Source of the DNA: Acorus gramineus
Taxonomy: Eukaryota > Streptophyta > Magnoliopsida > Acorales > Acoraceae
NCBI GenBank assembly: GCA_030737835.1
Contig: JAUJYN010000026.1
Location: forward strand, 1,450,395-1,514,394
Length of the DNA stretch: 64,000 bases
Direction of reading: 5' to 3'
The stretch's first letter is position 1; every line of letters starts with the position of its first letter. A model generated the notes under the pieces. That model saw only the letters and a program-made list of their open reading frames with translations, ran no database searches and was not told the origin of the DNA. Below are positions 1 to 12,600 of the stretch, piece by piece. Both the position numbers and the translations under genes were made by a program.

Positions 1-94
1 GAGCTCTATGGAGATTACAGCCTCGACGCCAAAAAGCCAAGGAAAACAGAGTCTCTCCTGTGGTCCTTCGCGTCGTGGTGCGGTACGCCCATAA

Positions 95-3000
95 TGTCAC
101 TCCCCAAGGCGGCCGTCCCCGAGACGTGGCAATAATGAAATATCAGCTATCAAGTACAAGAGATCAATAATGACTCCAATAAACAATACACAAGCTAGCA
201 AACCAATGATAACTGATAACTCAACTGAAAAGCGGAAGCATAAGATATCAACAATGTCTGTAAACTAAAAACATTATTACAGACTCGAATACACAATCAC
301 TGTCCTGTGAGAGCCAAGTCTAGTCCAAATAAAATACAACATGTGCCACATGCACGATTTACAATACATAAAATGACTCTAGGACTGCTGACAGCCTCGC
401 ACTCGCCACTTGCCGGACAGAACGCTCCACGCACATAAGACCACTCCACGGGAAAGCTTCAGCTCCACGCCCAACATTGCCCCTGAAAAGAAACAGTATG
501 CGAGGGGTGAGCTACAAACTTAGTGAGTCTCTGGAAATCAATCACCATTACAACAGTTCAATGTTAAGGCAATTTCTTTTCAAGGAAAACATGGGTAGAA
601 ACCCAATGGATAACAAGGTCACGCGGCGGTGCGACCAACCTCACCCTCACCCTCACCCTCACTCCTGGAGGAAGACTCTTGGGACCTTTGGGGAGAGATC
701 ATACCGTTGGTCGAAGAGACGCGGAATTACTGGTCTACACAACTCTACTGGATCACCAACCTGACTCACACCCTCACTCCCGGAGGGAGACTCTTGGGAC
801 TCTTGGGAGAGACCATACCGTTGGTTGAAGAGACCGGAATTACTGGTCTACACAACACTACTGGATCATCTATGTCGAGATAACTGCCCAACGATGTCTT
901 TGAACATCGATATGCAACCGGACACAACAATTATGGGAACAGACAAACAACGAATGGGTCACGCGGTGACATGTCTTCACCTCATCCTCACCCTCACTCT
1001 TTAGAGGTGACATAGGACTTTTGGAGAGATTAGACTCCTCTACACCCTTGGTCCACCGGTAGCCCTTTCCCTGGGTAGTCTCTACCTGCTATACTCCCAC
1101 GATCAGTACCCTCCCGAACGCATCGGTAGTACCTACGGATGGGAGCCCTCTGCCAGAAAGCTTTTCCAACGCCGGGGAGTTCCTACACGGATCCAACGAA
1201 GGGGAGAACGATTCCACGCTCGCAATATCATTCGTTAGCCCTCTCCCAGGTAGCCTCTACCTCGTATACCCCCATGATTAGTACATCTTGCCGCATGCAT
1301 CGATAGTACCTACAGGTGGGGGCCCTCTGTCAGGACAGCTACAACCCGGGCCGCTTCAACACGGACGACAATGGGAGGAAACACTCCATGTTCGTAAAGC
1401 GAACCCAATGGAAAAACAACTACTCTCGATAATCACATATCGAGGATATCGAATACTATTGTACTCCCACACGGTTGCGTCGCTTGGATATAAGGTGGTT
1501 GCCTCTGCTCTCACGCAGAAATAATCCCAAGGCACATAACCCAACAGGCGGTTCATATACACGCCTTGCACGGGTAGGCCTAGCTTAATGCCACAACTCC
1601 CGCTTAACAAAACCGATAAGATAATCAATTATCCTGAATTCCAAACCAGTGCATCGCTTGGATGCACGGGGGCGATTACATCGCTAGTGCTCTAACTAAT
1701 AAGGTACAACCCGACAACGGGTCATACCCACGCCTATTTCAGATAGGCCTAATCAATTTTAACATGCGCATATATATATCCAGGAGAATTATGTCTTAGT
1801 TATGAACATGAACTACATGCACGATAACCTGTCAAATAATTATAGGGATACTCCCTAACATGGATTTACATCATAAACAATAAATCATACAACATGCATA
1901 CATGGCCATTAATCACATAAGCACACAAGGCATAACTTAAGCATGCGTTGGATATCACCAACTTAAAAGGGAAGGGTCAAGCGTGATCTCGCGCACTAAT
2001 AGGTGCATGCCAATACTACGAACCCGAGTCGAGTAGGAAATCGCCTCTACTTACTCAATTCGTGCAGAGGGAGAGGGCGAGAGAGAGATCATCATCTCTT
2101 GAAGTTGGCCAAACCTTTGCCCCATTAGCATGGGCGCAACAACTACACCACGCCCTCGAGTCTTATCGTAAGGGAATATTAGGCAGGTGCCCATTATTAA
2201 CCCAAACTTAATCATGCTGGATATTCCAATTAATATGGTGAGAGTAGTATTACAATACTACCAAAAGCATGCCATATTCTATACATCCATACACGGATAC
2301 AATACATGCAATATAAGCCTAGCATGCAAGATATCTAACATATTATAATTTAAGCATGGCCATACTACTTATCTACACAAGTAGTATAGCTAGGGTGCCC
2401 CATCGATGCGCGACGCACGACTATGCGCGTCGAGCGCATCTCGAGGGGTTGGATCAAACCACTCACCGAACCTCGCGCATCCCTTCCGACGAGATCTGCA
2501 AGGTAAGGGCATCAAATTTGGTGAGTAACATCACATTATAACACTTAGAAATTACTAGAAATATCAAAGACTTAGACATGCACGCATACGGGCTCGCACG
2601 CATGCGAGTAAGCGCGTACGCACGCATGCCCGAGTGCCCCAGCACCTACCTGAGCCCCTGGGAAGCCTCGCGCATGCCCCTGCACGCGCACGGACACGCA
2701 CGCACGCACGGACGCCTTGCCGCATGCCCAGGCGCGCCCAGACACGTTGCCCCACGTGCGCGCATGACCCGCGTGCATCGCCCGTGCTGCCAGTGTCCGC
2801 TCGAACCCGCGCGCTCGCTCCACGCGCACCCGCGCGCACGCGCTCGCGATTGCCTACTCACCCCCTGCGCCCTTCTGCGGGGGCACGCGCACGGACATAC
2901 CTGCGCGCATGTCCAGCACCCTTTAACCCCTTTTAACCCCTCCCCCAAACTCCTCACTCACCCTAAACCAACTACCTAGCATGCATGACTTCCCAACAAC

Positions 3001-3809
3001 CCCTAAAGCCATGAAAAACCAAAGAAAAGAAGGGGAAGAGCTCCCCAAGGGAGGGGGAATGAAAGTGGGAGATTCGGGGGCCCTCGATGCACCCGCGACC
3101 ACCTCAACCACCACACCACTACCACCACCTCCACAGCCCTCCTCAGCCTTCTTTGGCTGAAAAACAGGGAAGGGGGGAAGACATGAGAGGGAGCTTGAGA
3201 GAGGACAAACCACAACAACAACACTTACACACAAAACTCCCCTTCTTGTGCTTCCTTCTTCACCTTCTCCTTCATTTGCTTCTTCCTCCTCCTTCTCCAC
3301 ACACAAAGAGGGGAAAAAAAGAGACCAAGAGAGGGAGAGAAGGTGTTCCACGAAATGGGAGAGAGGGGGAGAGAGAGAGAGGGCAAAAATGTCATTTTCA
3401 TGCCCAAATAGTGCCTAGGGGTGACCATAATGGGGTGGTGAGGTTAGGATTAGGCTCACCCTCACTCAACCACTTATTTTTGCTTTATTGGGAAGCGTAC
3501 GGAGAAGCACCACACACTCAAAAATATCTCACCCCCTGAAACCCAGTAACGGCCAAACCCGGATGCGATTCAGAACTGCATATTTTTCAAAACGTTACCG
3601 GAATTCGATGAAATTTTTATGGGTAGTACTAAACGGTACCAGGACCCATAATATGCAGTTAGATTTCCAATCAGAGTACTCCAACTCCCGCAGGTAGCTA
3701 AAAGCCAAAATTTTAGCGACTCCGATAAAAAAAAAAACTAAAAGGCCCTGAATGACCCAGATGTGACCATGGCTTAACCGAAATGGCTCCAAATGACACA
3801 GGCATAAAA
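95..3809 (-). mobile_element. A1: solo LTR of chromovirus family A
   Basis: A 3.7-kb LTR with TG...CA-type ends in minus orientation: TGTCACTCCCC at 95 and ...GGCATAAAA at 3809. The 5-bp target duplication cataa flanks it (90-94 and 3810-3814). No primer-binding site, internal region or second LTR is present, so it is a solo LTR left by LTR-LTR recombination. It contains two tandem copies of a roughly 115-bp unit (about 640-880), a CpG-dense block (2580-2925), a pyrimidine/purine-rich promoter-side tract (3130-3400) and the exon-like blocks described for A4. It inserted into the Tat1 integrase region. Confidence 0.9.
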
Positions 3810-3814
3810 CATAA

Positions 3815-4480
3815 TACCGAGGGAAGTTCATCCACCCAATTGCCTTTGGCCGCGTTGAGCCGTTTCTTGATCCCATCCAGGATGGTACGATTGGTGATTT
3901 CTGCCTGACCATTTCCTTGGGGTAGCATGGAGAGGAGAAAAGGTGTTTTATGCCCAACTCCTCTCAGAACTCCCTCATGGTGGCATTATCGAATTGCGTT
4001 CCTTTATCGAAGATTATGGTGTTCGACACTCCGAACCGACACACGATCTCCTTCCAAAGGAAACTTCGTACTTCGATATCGCAAATTCTAGCCAGGGCTA
4101 CAGCTTCCACCCATTTGGTGAAATAATCAGTGGTGACCAGGAGGAATCGCTTCTGAGATTGCGCTAAGGGCATGGGCTTGACTATATCAAACCCCCATTG
4201 AACAAATGACCAGGGACTTGACAGTGTATTCAATTCCCAAGCTGGTCGGTAAATCAGGGGACCAAATCGTTGGCACTTGTCACATTTTCTCACTAGGTCA
4301 AGTGAGTCCTTCGCAAGGGTTGGCCAGAAATATCTGGCTGTCAACGTGCGTCTCGCCAAGGACCTTGAGGCCGTATGGCTCCCGCATACCCTCGAATGCA
4401 TTTCTTCCAACACTTCGTTAGCTTCTTCGAGATTAACACACTTGAGGAGAGGGCCTTGAAAGCTTTGCTTGTATAGCACG
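3815..4480 (-). pseudogene. Tat1 integrase region (zinc-binding and core domains)
   Basis: The translated stretch begins with an HHCC-type zinc-binding pattern containing VRKCDKCQRF. It continues into an integrase core with DYFTKWVEAV and FGVSNTIIFDKGTQF. Integrase would insert the element's DNA copy into the genome. The rest of the domain appears on the far side of solo LTR A1, at 1-94, where an SLAFGVEAV-like tail typical of plant gypsy integrases can be made out. It is a decayed remnant. Confidence 0.85.
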
Positions 4481-4482
4481 CC

Positions 4483-5025
4483 CTAATCAGAGATCAAGAA
4501 CCGAGCGGATCGACTCTTGATTTTTCTAGCCTCTTCTTTGTCAGCTGGGAGGAAGTCGTCTTTCAAGTAAGATAGGATGGAGTCAATCCAAGTCGGTTCT
4601 CGGGTTGTCGACTCCACTGCCATAACTTGTTCGAGATGGGTTATGCTTGGCTCCCTCAAGAACTCGACCTGAATCTCCCGGGATGACTCTCCCTCTAGCA
4701 CACTCGCCAGATTTGCTAGAGCATCAGCTTGAGTATTCTGCTCGTGATCGATTGCATGGATTTCCCACTCACCGATTTGTTCAAGCAAAGTACGGGTGTA
4801 GCCCTGATAAGCCGCCATTCGATCATCCTTCGTCTGATATTCTCCAGTGCTTTGATAGACCATGAGCTGGGAATCGCTGTAGATCACCAATTTGTGGACG
4901 GTGAGATCTACGGTGAATTCCAAGCCCGCGATGAGCCCCTTGTATTCGGCTTCATTGTTAGAAGCATTGAATCCCAGTTTGATTGCGTGTTCAAACAGGA
5001 AACCGTCTTCATTGTGTAAGATCAT
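4483..5025 (-). pseudogene. Tat1 archaeal-type RNase H
   Basis: The reading frame shows ASNNEAEYKGLIAGLEF, then YSDSQLMV, and near its end HEQNTQADALANLAS. These match the acidic catalytic motifs of the second, archaeal-type RNase H found between the standard RNase H and integrase of Tat-lineage elements. The domain removes RNA from RNA:DNA hybrids during reverse transcription. Its presence is the main reason for the Tat assignment. Confidence 0.88.
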
Positions 5026-6740
5026 CCCTCCTCCTGACCCTTTTCGGTTGGATGCCCCATCGACATGGAGTGTCCAAGAAATTTGTCTACAATCGGAGAT
5101 TGCACAGACCTGCTGCTGGGCAAGCGTAAGGTCGTGATGATGTCAGCGACGACCTGCCCTTTGATTGCGCTCTTGGGCTGATAGTGGATATCAAAAGCTG
5201 AAAGCTCCACTGCCCATTTGAGCAATCGTCCTGTGACATCCGCCTTTCACAATACAGCTTTGAGAGGCGAGTCGGTGATGACATGGATCGTATGGGCATG
5301 AAAGTAATGGCTTAGTTTCTGGGCAGAAACGAATAAGTCAAACGCAAGCTTATCGATGCAAGAATACCTGGTTTCCACCCCGCTGAGCGCCTTACTCGCA
5401 TAGTAGATTGCCCTCTACCCCCGGTCCTTCAATAGCGTGGACCTAACAACATGCTCGGAGGCTGCAATGTAGAGGAGCAAAATGTCTCCTAAGGAAGGAC
5501 ATACCAGAAGTGCCCTCTATTAGATTCATAGTAGATTGCCCTCTATTACTCGCATAGTAGATTGCCATCTATCCCCGGTCGATACCAGAAGTGCCCTCTA
5601 TTACTCGCATAGTAGATTGCCCTCTACCCCCGGTCCTTCAATAGCGCGGAGCTAACAGCGTGCTTAGAGGCTGCAATGTAGAGGAGCAAAATGTCTCCGT
5701 AGCGTGCTGAGGTACTTTTGATTTCTTCAAATGCCTTCTGACACCCTGGTGTCCATTCGAATCTCTGAGCCTTCCGCAGCAACTGGAAAAATGGTTGGCA
5801 TCGATCAGTGGCCCTAGAGATGAATCGATTGAGGGCGGCCAACCTCCTTGCTATCTTCTGCACCACCTTTTTGTTTCACGGAGGCTCCATTGCCAATATT
5901 GCCTTGATTTGGTCAGGGTTGGCTTCGATTCCTTGTTGCGTCGTCAAGTACCCCAAAAACTTGCCTGAGGTGACTTCGATGGAGCATTTCGTTGCGTATA
6001 GTTTGAGGTGGTACTTACGCAACACAGTGAAGGCTTCTTCCATGTGGGCCATGTGGTAAACTCAGCGCTTGCTTTTTACCATCATGTCATCGATGTAGAC
6101 TTCAACAGTCTTACCGATCTGACGCTAGAAGATTTTAGTCACCAACCTCTGATAAGTGGCCCCGGCGTTCTTTAATCTGAACGGCATTACTTTATAGCAA
6201 TAAATGCCCGTAGGGGTTATGAATGTTGTCCTCTCCTGGTTGGGCTCGTACATTGGCATCTGGTGGTAGCATGAATAAGCATCCATGAAACGCATTAGTT
6301 CATTACCCGATGAGGAGTCCACCAACTGGTTGATCTTCGGAAGTGGAAAGCTGTCCTTCGGACAGGCGCTGTTCAGGTCGGTGAAGCCCACGCAGACCCG
6401 CCACTTCTTATTCTTCTTGGGAACCACCACGGTGTTGGCCAGCCACTCGGGGTGTCGCACTTCGCGGATGAATCCGGCAGCTAGGAGTTTGTTCACCTCA
6501 TCCCGTACCGCTTCAGCGTGCACTGTGGCCATTCATCTCTGCTTCTGTCAGACTGGACGGATGGTCGGGGAGATGGACAGCCGATGGCTTGCCACCTGGG
6601 ATCAATTCTCGCATGTCTTGAGGCTTGCAGGTGAAGATGTCTCTGTTCTTGACAAGGAGGTCGAGAATTGCCTTTTTCTCTTCTGCGGAGAGTAAACTCC
6701 CGACGAGAAAGTATTTCTCGGGGTCGAGGGGATCTATCAA
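5025..6740 (-). pseudogene. Tat1 reverse transcriptase and RNase H region
   Basis: Clear gypsy reverse transcriptase motifs are visible: VVPKKNKKWRVCV, then DLNSACPKDSFPLPKI, then YKVMPFRLKNAGATYQRL. A thumb/RNase H segment follows (LNRFISRATDRCQPFF, AFEEIKS). The region lies between the protease and the archaeal RNase H, as expected for the lineage. It is broken several times and includes locally duplicated sequence. Confidence 0.85.
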
Positions 6741-7186
6741 GACCTTCTCGAGGTCTTCAAGAACTCTAACTTCAGGACTGGGCCGACGCTCATCGGCCTT
6801 GACTCGGTCCTGAAGTAATTGCTACCTTTTCGGATGAGTTTCTCCATCCTCAGGCTGCTCCTCGAATTCGGGTAGGGCCGACTTCCCTGCCATCGCCGCC
6901 ATGTAGCACCGTTTCACAGCAACTTGGTCTCCTCGAATTTCCATTATCCCCTCGGCTGTGGGGAAACGGAGCCATTGATGATACGTAGACGGAATCACCT
7001 TCATCGCCGCAAGCCAGGTACGTCTGATGATTGCGTTGTACGAAGACGGGAGGTCCATGATAGTGAACTGCGTCATAGCGGTCTGATTTTCAGCTCAAAC
7101 CGGTAGCGTGATTCGTCCGGCGGGGATGACTCGTGCTCTGTTGAATGCGACCAGAGGATCCTTCATTGGAGTGAGATTGGCGGCTT

Positions 7187-7657
7187 TCAACCCATCCGAA
7201 GAAAGGGTTTCATGAAGAGGATGTCGGCTGAGCTTCCTGTATCAACGAGAATCCTCTTAATGTTGAAATTAGAGATGTGCAGGGTGATTACCAGAGCGTT
7301 GGAGTGTGGGGATTGGACTCCTTCCAGGTCAGCGTCAGAGAAAGTGATGGCTCCTTCGTCACCATTTCTTGGCCTTTTCACGACCAGTTTTAGCTCCTGG
7401 TCAATCTGCATCATTTTGAAGGAGACCTGCATCTTTCTCGAATCTCGACGAGCACTTTTTGGCGTGACGAAATGCGGAACGCCTCCAAAAATGACGTCAA
7501 TGAGAACCGCTGAAGTATTAGGGTCAATATTCGTCACATCCTGCTCACCGGAAGCTGGGGTCTTCTCGATAGGAACATATTCCTTCAAGCATCCTCTTTG
7601 GAATTGGGTCTCCAAGAACCCCCGAAGGATACGGCATTGGTAGGTAGTATGGCCCAC
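7187..7657 (-). pseudogene. Tat1 aspartic protease region
   Basis: The segment carries ILVDTGSSADILFM, the catalytic D-T/S-G motif of retroelement aspartic proteases, preceded by GGVPHF and ISNFNIKR. In gypsy elements this protease cuts the Gag-Pol polyprotein. It sits between gag (right) and reverse transcriptase (left), in the standard order. Confidence 0.82.
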
Positions 7658-7710
7658 ACTCTTGTGGTAGTCACAGTGGAGAGTTTGCTATGGATTTGAT
7701 TCTTCGCTCC

Positions 7711-8550
7711 TCATAGGTGCGGGCCATCGGAACCACGGCTCCCCCTGGATTTTAGATAGGATCTGTGACAGAGGGATCTTGAAGAACATCCCCCGTCCTT
7801 CTCGTACCTCGTTTGTTGAGGCACCAAGCTTCTTGCCCTTCTCGCCCCGCTGGTCCTTTTGACATGGCTCTGCGGGCGTTTTACTGCTGGTGATGGGATG
7901 GCAGCCGTTGGCGAAGACCGGGACGCAGCCACCGCCTTCTTAAGGGTTCTTGATTCTTCTTCCACCTTGGCGTACTTTTCAGCACGCCCCATCAAATCAC
8001 GCAAGTCGAAAGGGGTGCGCTTGATAAGCGACTCCTTGAGGCCGTTTCCGGATGGCAGGCCATTCCGGAAAGCCATTATTGCAGCGTCCTCATTGCAGTC
8101 TTCTACTTCAAACTTAAGGATGCAGAAGCGATCAACAAACTGCCGAATCATCTCTCCCGACAGCATTTGGATCTTCATGAGATCGCCGAGGTCCTTCTTC
8201 CTCCGTTGACTACAGATGAAGTGCTCGGCAAACATAGTGCTGAGCTCCTCGAAATTTCTGATTGTCGCAGGGGGAAGGAGATGGAACCAAGTCAAAGCGG
8301 CCCCTTCCAGGCTGGAGGGGAAGAGGCGGCACATAAGCCCATCATAGAGCTCATACAACGCCATCGAATGTCGGAACGCCAAGATATGATCGTAGGGATC
8401 CGTTGTCCCATTGTATAGCTTGAATTTGGGCTGAACGAATTTCCGAGGAAGTCGTTCTCTGAGAATCTCTATGCAAAATGGGGAGGCGAATCCCCGTATT
8501 GCGTGCTCCACCATCTCGTGATTCAGAATGCGCCGTATCTCAGAACACAA
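7711..8550 (-). pseudogene. Tat1 gag (retrotransposon gag domain)
   Basis: A 279-codon open stretch holds the plant retrotransposon gag domain: KLYNGTTDPYDHILAFRHSM, LEGAALTWFHLLPP, FAEHFICSQRRKKDLGDLM and FRNGLP. Gag forms the cytoplasmic virus-like particle. The N-terminal part of gag and the untranslated leader continue rightward to about 9130. It is closely similar to the gag of Tat2 at 51640-52386, so the two belong to one family or to sister families. Confidence 0.88.
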
Positions 8551-9130
8551 GGCGTAACGAGGCTGCGCGACCGCTCCCCCGGCTCGATGGCGGGGTGGAG
8601 AATTATATTGACGTCCTTCCGATACTTCACGTAAGGCCGATTGCCCTTGGTGCGTTTGCCTCCGAGAGGCCTCCCGCCCTGCGGAGTGTTCTCCATGAGG
8701 TGAGCGCCTGCGCCTCTGTTCTTCGTGAAGCCATCGACCCGCTCGAGGGGTGCACGAACGCTGCCAGAACCGCTGGCTCTGATTGGAGGAAGAGGTACTT
8801 CCCTCTGACCCTTCAGCATTGACAGTCAGGGGTTGAGCCGTACAAGAGGTGGTAGCCGGATTTCTTCCTGGACTGGCTGTTGTCGATCCATGTTCGTATA
8901 GAACTGTTGCATCGAGGCTTCGATCATCTGCTGCATCGACCCTTGCAGACGGGTAAATAGAGTTTCTTGCATGGACTCCATTACCCGCCTGAGGCCCTAG
9001 ACCTGACTAGCCAAGGTTTCCGGTGAGCCATCGGCAGCCCTGGATGGGAGAACATTTTTTTTCTGTCGTCCTCATACATTGGTGTCACTCGGACCTGACA
9101 TTGCAGACACTAGCCTTTTTGTTTCGTGTC

Positions 9131-9148
9131 CCACAGACGGCGCCAAAT
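9131..9148 (-). other. Tat1 primer-binding site
   Basis: Read on the minus strand, the site begins TTTGGCGCCGTCTGTGGG, directly after the LTR end (...CCTCA). TGGCGCC at this place is typical of Tat and Athila elements and is complementary to the 3' end of a plant tRNA, probably tRNA-Asp. The same signature recurs at 51032-51050 in Tat2. Confidence 0.8.
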
Positions 9149-9661
9149 TGAGGTGGATATTTCCCCCCTTCACTTAAATTTGTAAATTTCTTAGGAAAAA
9201 GAACTCAAGCAATATGAATTCTTGTAGCTATGCTTCAATTCTCTAAATGATTGTATAGGAAATAACACAAATGACGCACAATGATTGTTGTTGACTCAAT
9301 GGATGACTTTTTTGACCTTGCTTGACTATGCCTCTAGAGTGCTGAGAGCGCGACCTCTTTATAGGCTGCCTACGTACCTCTTGGGGATGAAGTCACGCGT
9401 AATTCCTTTATTACCCTTGTAACCGCCTTGCCACTAAAGTGTTTAGTGGGTTTTTTTCCATGGAAACTCCCCCAGCATTTACGCTCCACGTCAGTCCTTT
9501 ATTACCCACGTTCTGCTGGTAATGGGCCTTAAATGCCACCTTGGCAATTACAGGCATTAGTAGTCTTCTGACCGTTTCTTCATCTTGCTCAGGGTCTCTT
9601 GATGTGCTCACCCGTACGTTTCACATCATGCCTTCGAGGAGTAAGATCGACCGACCAGACC

Positions 9662-12600
9662 TGTTATGCCTGTGTCATTTGGAGCCATTTCGGTTACGCC
9701 TTGGTCACATCTGGGTCATTCAGGGCCTTTCATTTTTTCGATCGGAATCGCTAAAATTTTGGCTTTTAGCTACCTGCGGAGTTGGAGTACTCTGATTGGA
9801 AATCTAACTGCATATTATCGGTCCTGGTACCGTTTAGTACTACCCATAAAAATTTCATCGAATTCTGGTAACGTTTTGAAAAATATGCAGTTCCGAATCA
9901 CATCCAGGTTTGGCCGTTACTGGGTTTCGGGGGGGGTGAGATATTTTTGAGTGTGTGGTGCTTCTCCGCACGCTTCCCCTCTTGTGTGAGGGTGAGCCTA
10001 ACCTTAACCTCACCACCCCTTATGGTCACCCCTAAACACTATTTGGGCATGGAAATGACCATTTTGCCCTCTCTCTCTCTCTCCCTCTCTCCCAACTCGT
10101 GATCTCTCTTTCTCTCCCTCTCTTGGTCTCTTTTTCCCTCTTTGTGTGTGTGGAGAAGGAGGAGGAAGAAGCAAAAGAAGGAGAAGGTGAAGGAGGAAGA
10201 GCAAGGTGTGTGTGTGTGGGTGCCTTTGTTGTTGTTGTTGATTCTCCTCTCTCAAGCTCCCTCTCATGTCTTCCCCCCCTGTTTTGCAGCCAAAGAAGGC
10301 TGAGGAGGGCTGTGGAGGTGGTGGTAGTGGTGGTGGTGGTTGAGGTGGTCGCGGGTGCATCGAGGGCCCCCGAATCTCCCCCTTTCATTCCCCCTCCCTA
10401 GGTGAGCTCTTCCCTTCTTTTCTTTGGTTTTTCATGGCTTAGGGGTCGTTGGGAAGTCATGCATGCTAGGTAGTTGGTTTAGGGTGAGTGAGAAGTGTGG
10501 GGGAGGGGTTAAAAGGTTACAGTGCTAGGCACGCACGCGGGTATGTCTGCGCGCGTGCGCGCGCAGATGCGCGCACAGAGAGGCCCTGGCAGGTGCAGGC
10601 GGGCGTGCGGGTGCGCGCAGAGCGAGGGCGCAGGTTCGTGCAGACGCAGGCCGCGCGGGTCGTGTGCGCTAGTGCGCGAGGGCGGCGGGGCAGGTTGTCT
10701 GGGCGTGCATGGGCATGCGGCAGGGTGGCAGTGCACGGGGCTGCCCAGGGGCTCGGGTAGGTGCTGGGGCACTCGGCATGCGTGGTACGCGCGTGCTCGC
10801 ATGCGTGCATGTCTAAGTCTTTGGCATTTCTACTAATTTCTAAGTGTTATAATGTGATGTTACTCACCAAATTTGATGCCTTACCTTGCAGATCTCGTCG
10901 GATGGGATGCGCGAGGTCCCGGGTTGCGGTGAGTGGTTTGATCCAATCCCCCCCCCCCCTCGAGATGCGCTCGACGCGCGTAGTTCGCGCATCGATGGGG
11001 CATCCTAGCTATACTACTTGTGTAGATAAGTAGTATGGCCATGCTTAAACTATAATATGTTAGATATCTTGCATGCTAGGCTTATATTGCATGTATTGTA
11101 TCCATGTATGAATGATTGTGTTGCATGCGCCCCTCTAGAATGGGCATGTATTTCTGTAATGTGTATGGATGTATAGAATATGGCATGCCTTAGGTAGTAT
11201 TGTAATACTACCACCATATTAATTGGAATATCCAGCATGATTAAGTCTGGGTTAATAATGGGCACTTGCCTAATTTTCCCTTACGATAAGACTCGAGGGT
11301 GTGATGTAGTTGTTGCGCCCATGCAAATGGGGCAATGCTATAACCAACTTCAAGAGATGATGATCTCTCTCTCGCCCTCTCCCTCTGCACGAACTGAGTA
11401 AGTCAAGGCGATTTCCTACTTGACTCGGGTTTGTTTGGAATATTGGCATGCACCTGTTAGTGCGTGAGATTTGCGTTTGACCCTTACCTTTTAAGTTGGT
11501 GATATCCAACACATGCTTAAGTTAGGCCTTGTGTGCTTATGTGATTAATGGCCATGTATGCATGTTGTATGATTTATTATGATGTAAATCCATGTTAGGG
11601 AGTATCCCTATAATTATTTGATAGGTTATCGTGCATGTAGTTCATGTACATAACTAGATATAATTCTCCTGGACATATATATATGCGCATGTTAAAACTG
11701 ATTAGGCCTATCTGAAATAGGCATAGGTATGACCCGCTGTCGGGTTGTACCTTATTAGTTAGAGCGCTAGTGATGTAATCACCCCCGTGCATCTGAGAGA
11801 TGCACTCGTTTGGAATTCAGGAGAATTCATTATCTTATCGGTTTTGTTAAGCCGGTAGTTGTGGCATTAAGCTAGGCCTACCCGTGCTAGGTGTATATAT
11901 GAACCGCCTATTGGGTTATGTGCCTTGGGATTATTTCTGCGTGAGAGCAGAGGCAACCCCCTTGTGACTGAGCGACAACCGTGTGGGAGTACAATAGTGT
12001 TCGATATCACCGATATGTGATTATCGAGAGTATTTGTTTTCCATTTGGGTTCGCCTTGCGAACATGGTGTTTCCTCCCAATGTCGTCCGTGTTGAAGCGG
12101 CCCGGGTTGTAGTTGTCCTAACAGAGGGCTCCCATCCGTAGGTACCACCGATGTGTTCAGAAGCGTACTGATCGTGGGAGTATACCAGGTAGAGGCTACC
12201 CGGGAGAGGGCTAACGAATGATATTGCGAGCGTGAAATCGTTCTCTCCTTCGTTGGATCCGATGTAGGAACTTCTCGGCATTGGAAAAGCTGTCCTGACA
12301 GAGGTCTCCCATCCGTAGGTACCACCGATGCGTTCGGAGCGTACTGATCGTGGGAGTATACCTGGTAGAGACTACCCGGGGAAAGGGCTATCGGTGACCA
12401 AGGGTGTAGAGGAGTCTAATCTCTCCAAAACTCCTATGTCACTCTAAAGGGTGAGGGTGAGGATGAGGTGAAGACACGTCGCCGCGTGACCCATTCGTTG
12501 TTCGTCTGTTCCCATAGTTGTTGGGTCCGGTTGCGTATCGATGTTCAATGACATCGTTGGGCAGTTATCTCGATGTAGATGATCCAGTAGTGTTGTGTAG

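Noticed and set aside
638-675. Short regular repeats (CACCCT) resembling a CRISPR or telomeric array
   Set aside because: The units are six bases with no spacers. They recur at the same place in every family A LTR and are an LTR-internal repeat.
3003-3428. Pyrimidine-rich frames with Pro/His/Leu or Val/Glu/Lys runs
   Set aside because: They come from the (CT)n/(GA)n and GGTGGT-rich part of the family A LTR and recur at 10010-10401, 16053-16679 and 43681-44448. No conserved frame is seen; this part fits a promoter and leader better.
10949-10962. Homopolymer C run as a functional G-quadruplex or frameshift site
   Set aside because: Similar runs occur at 18248-18262 and 26040-26048 in the same LTR place but vary in length. 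They look like simple slippage.
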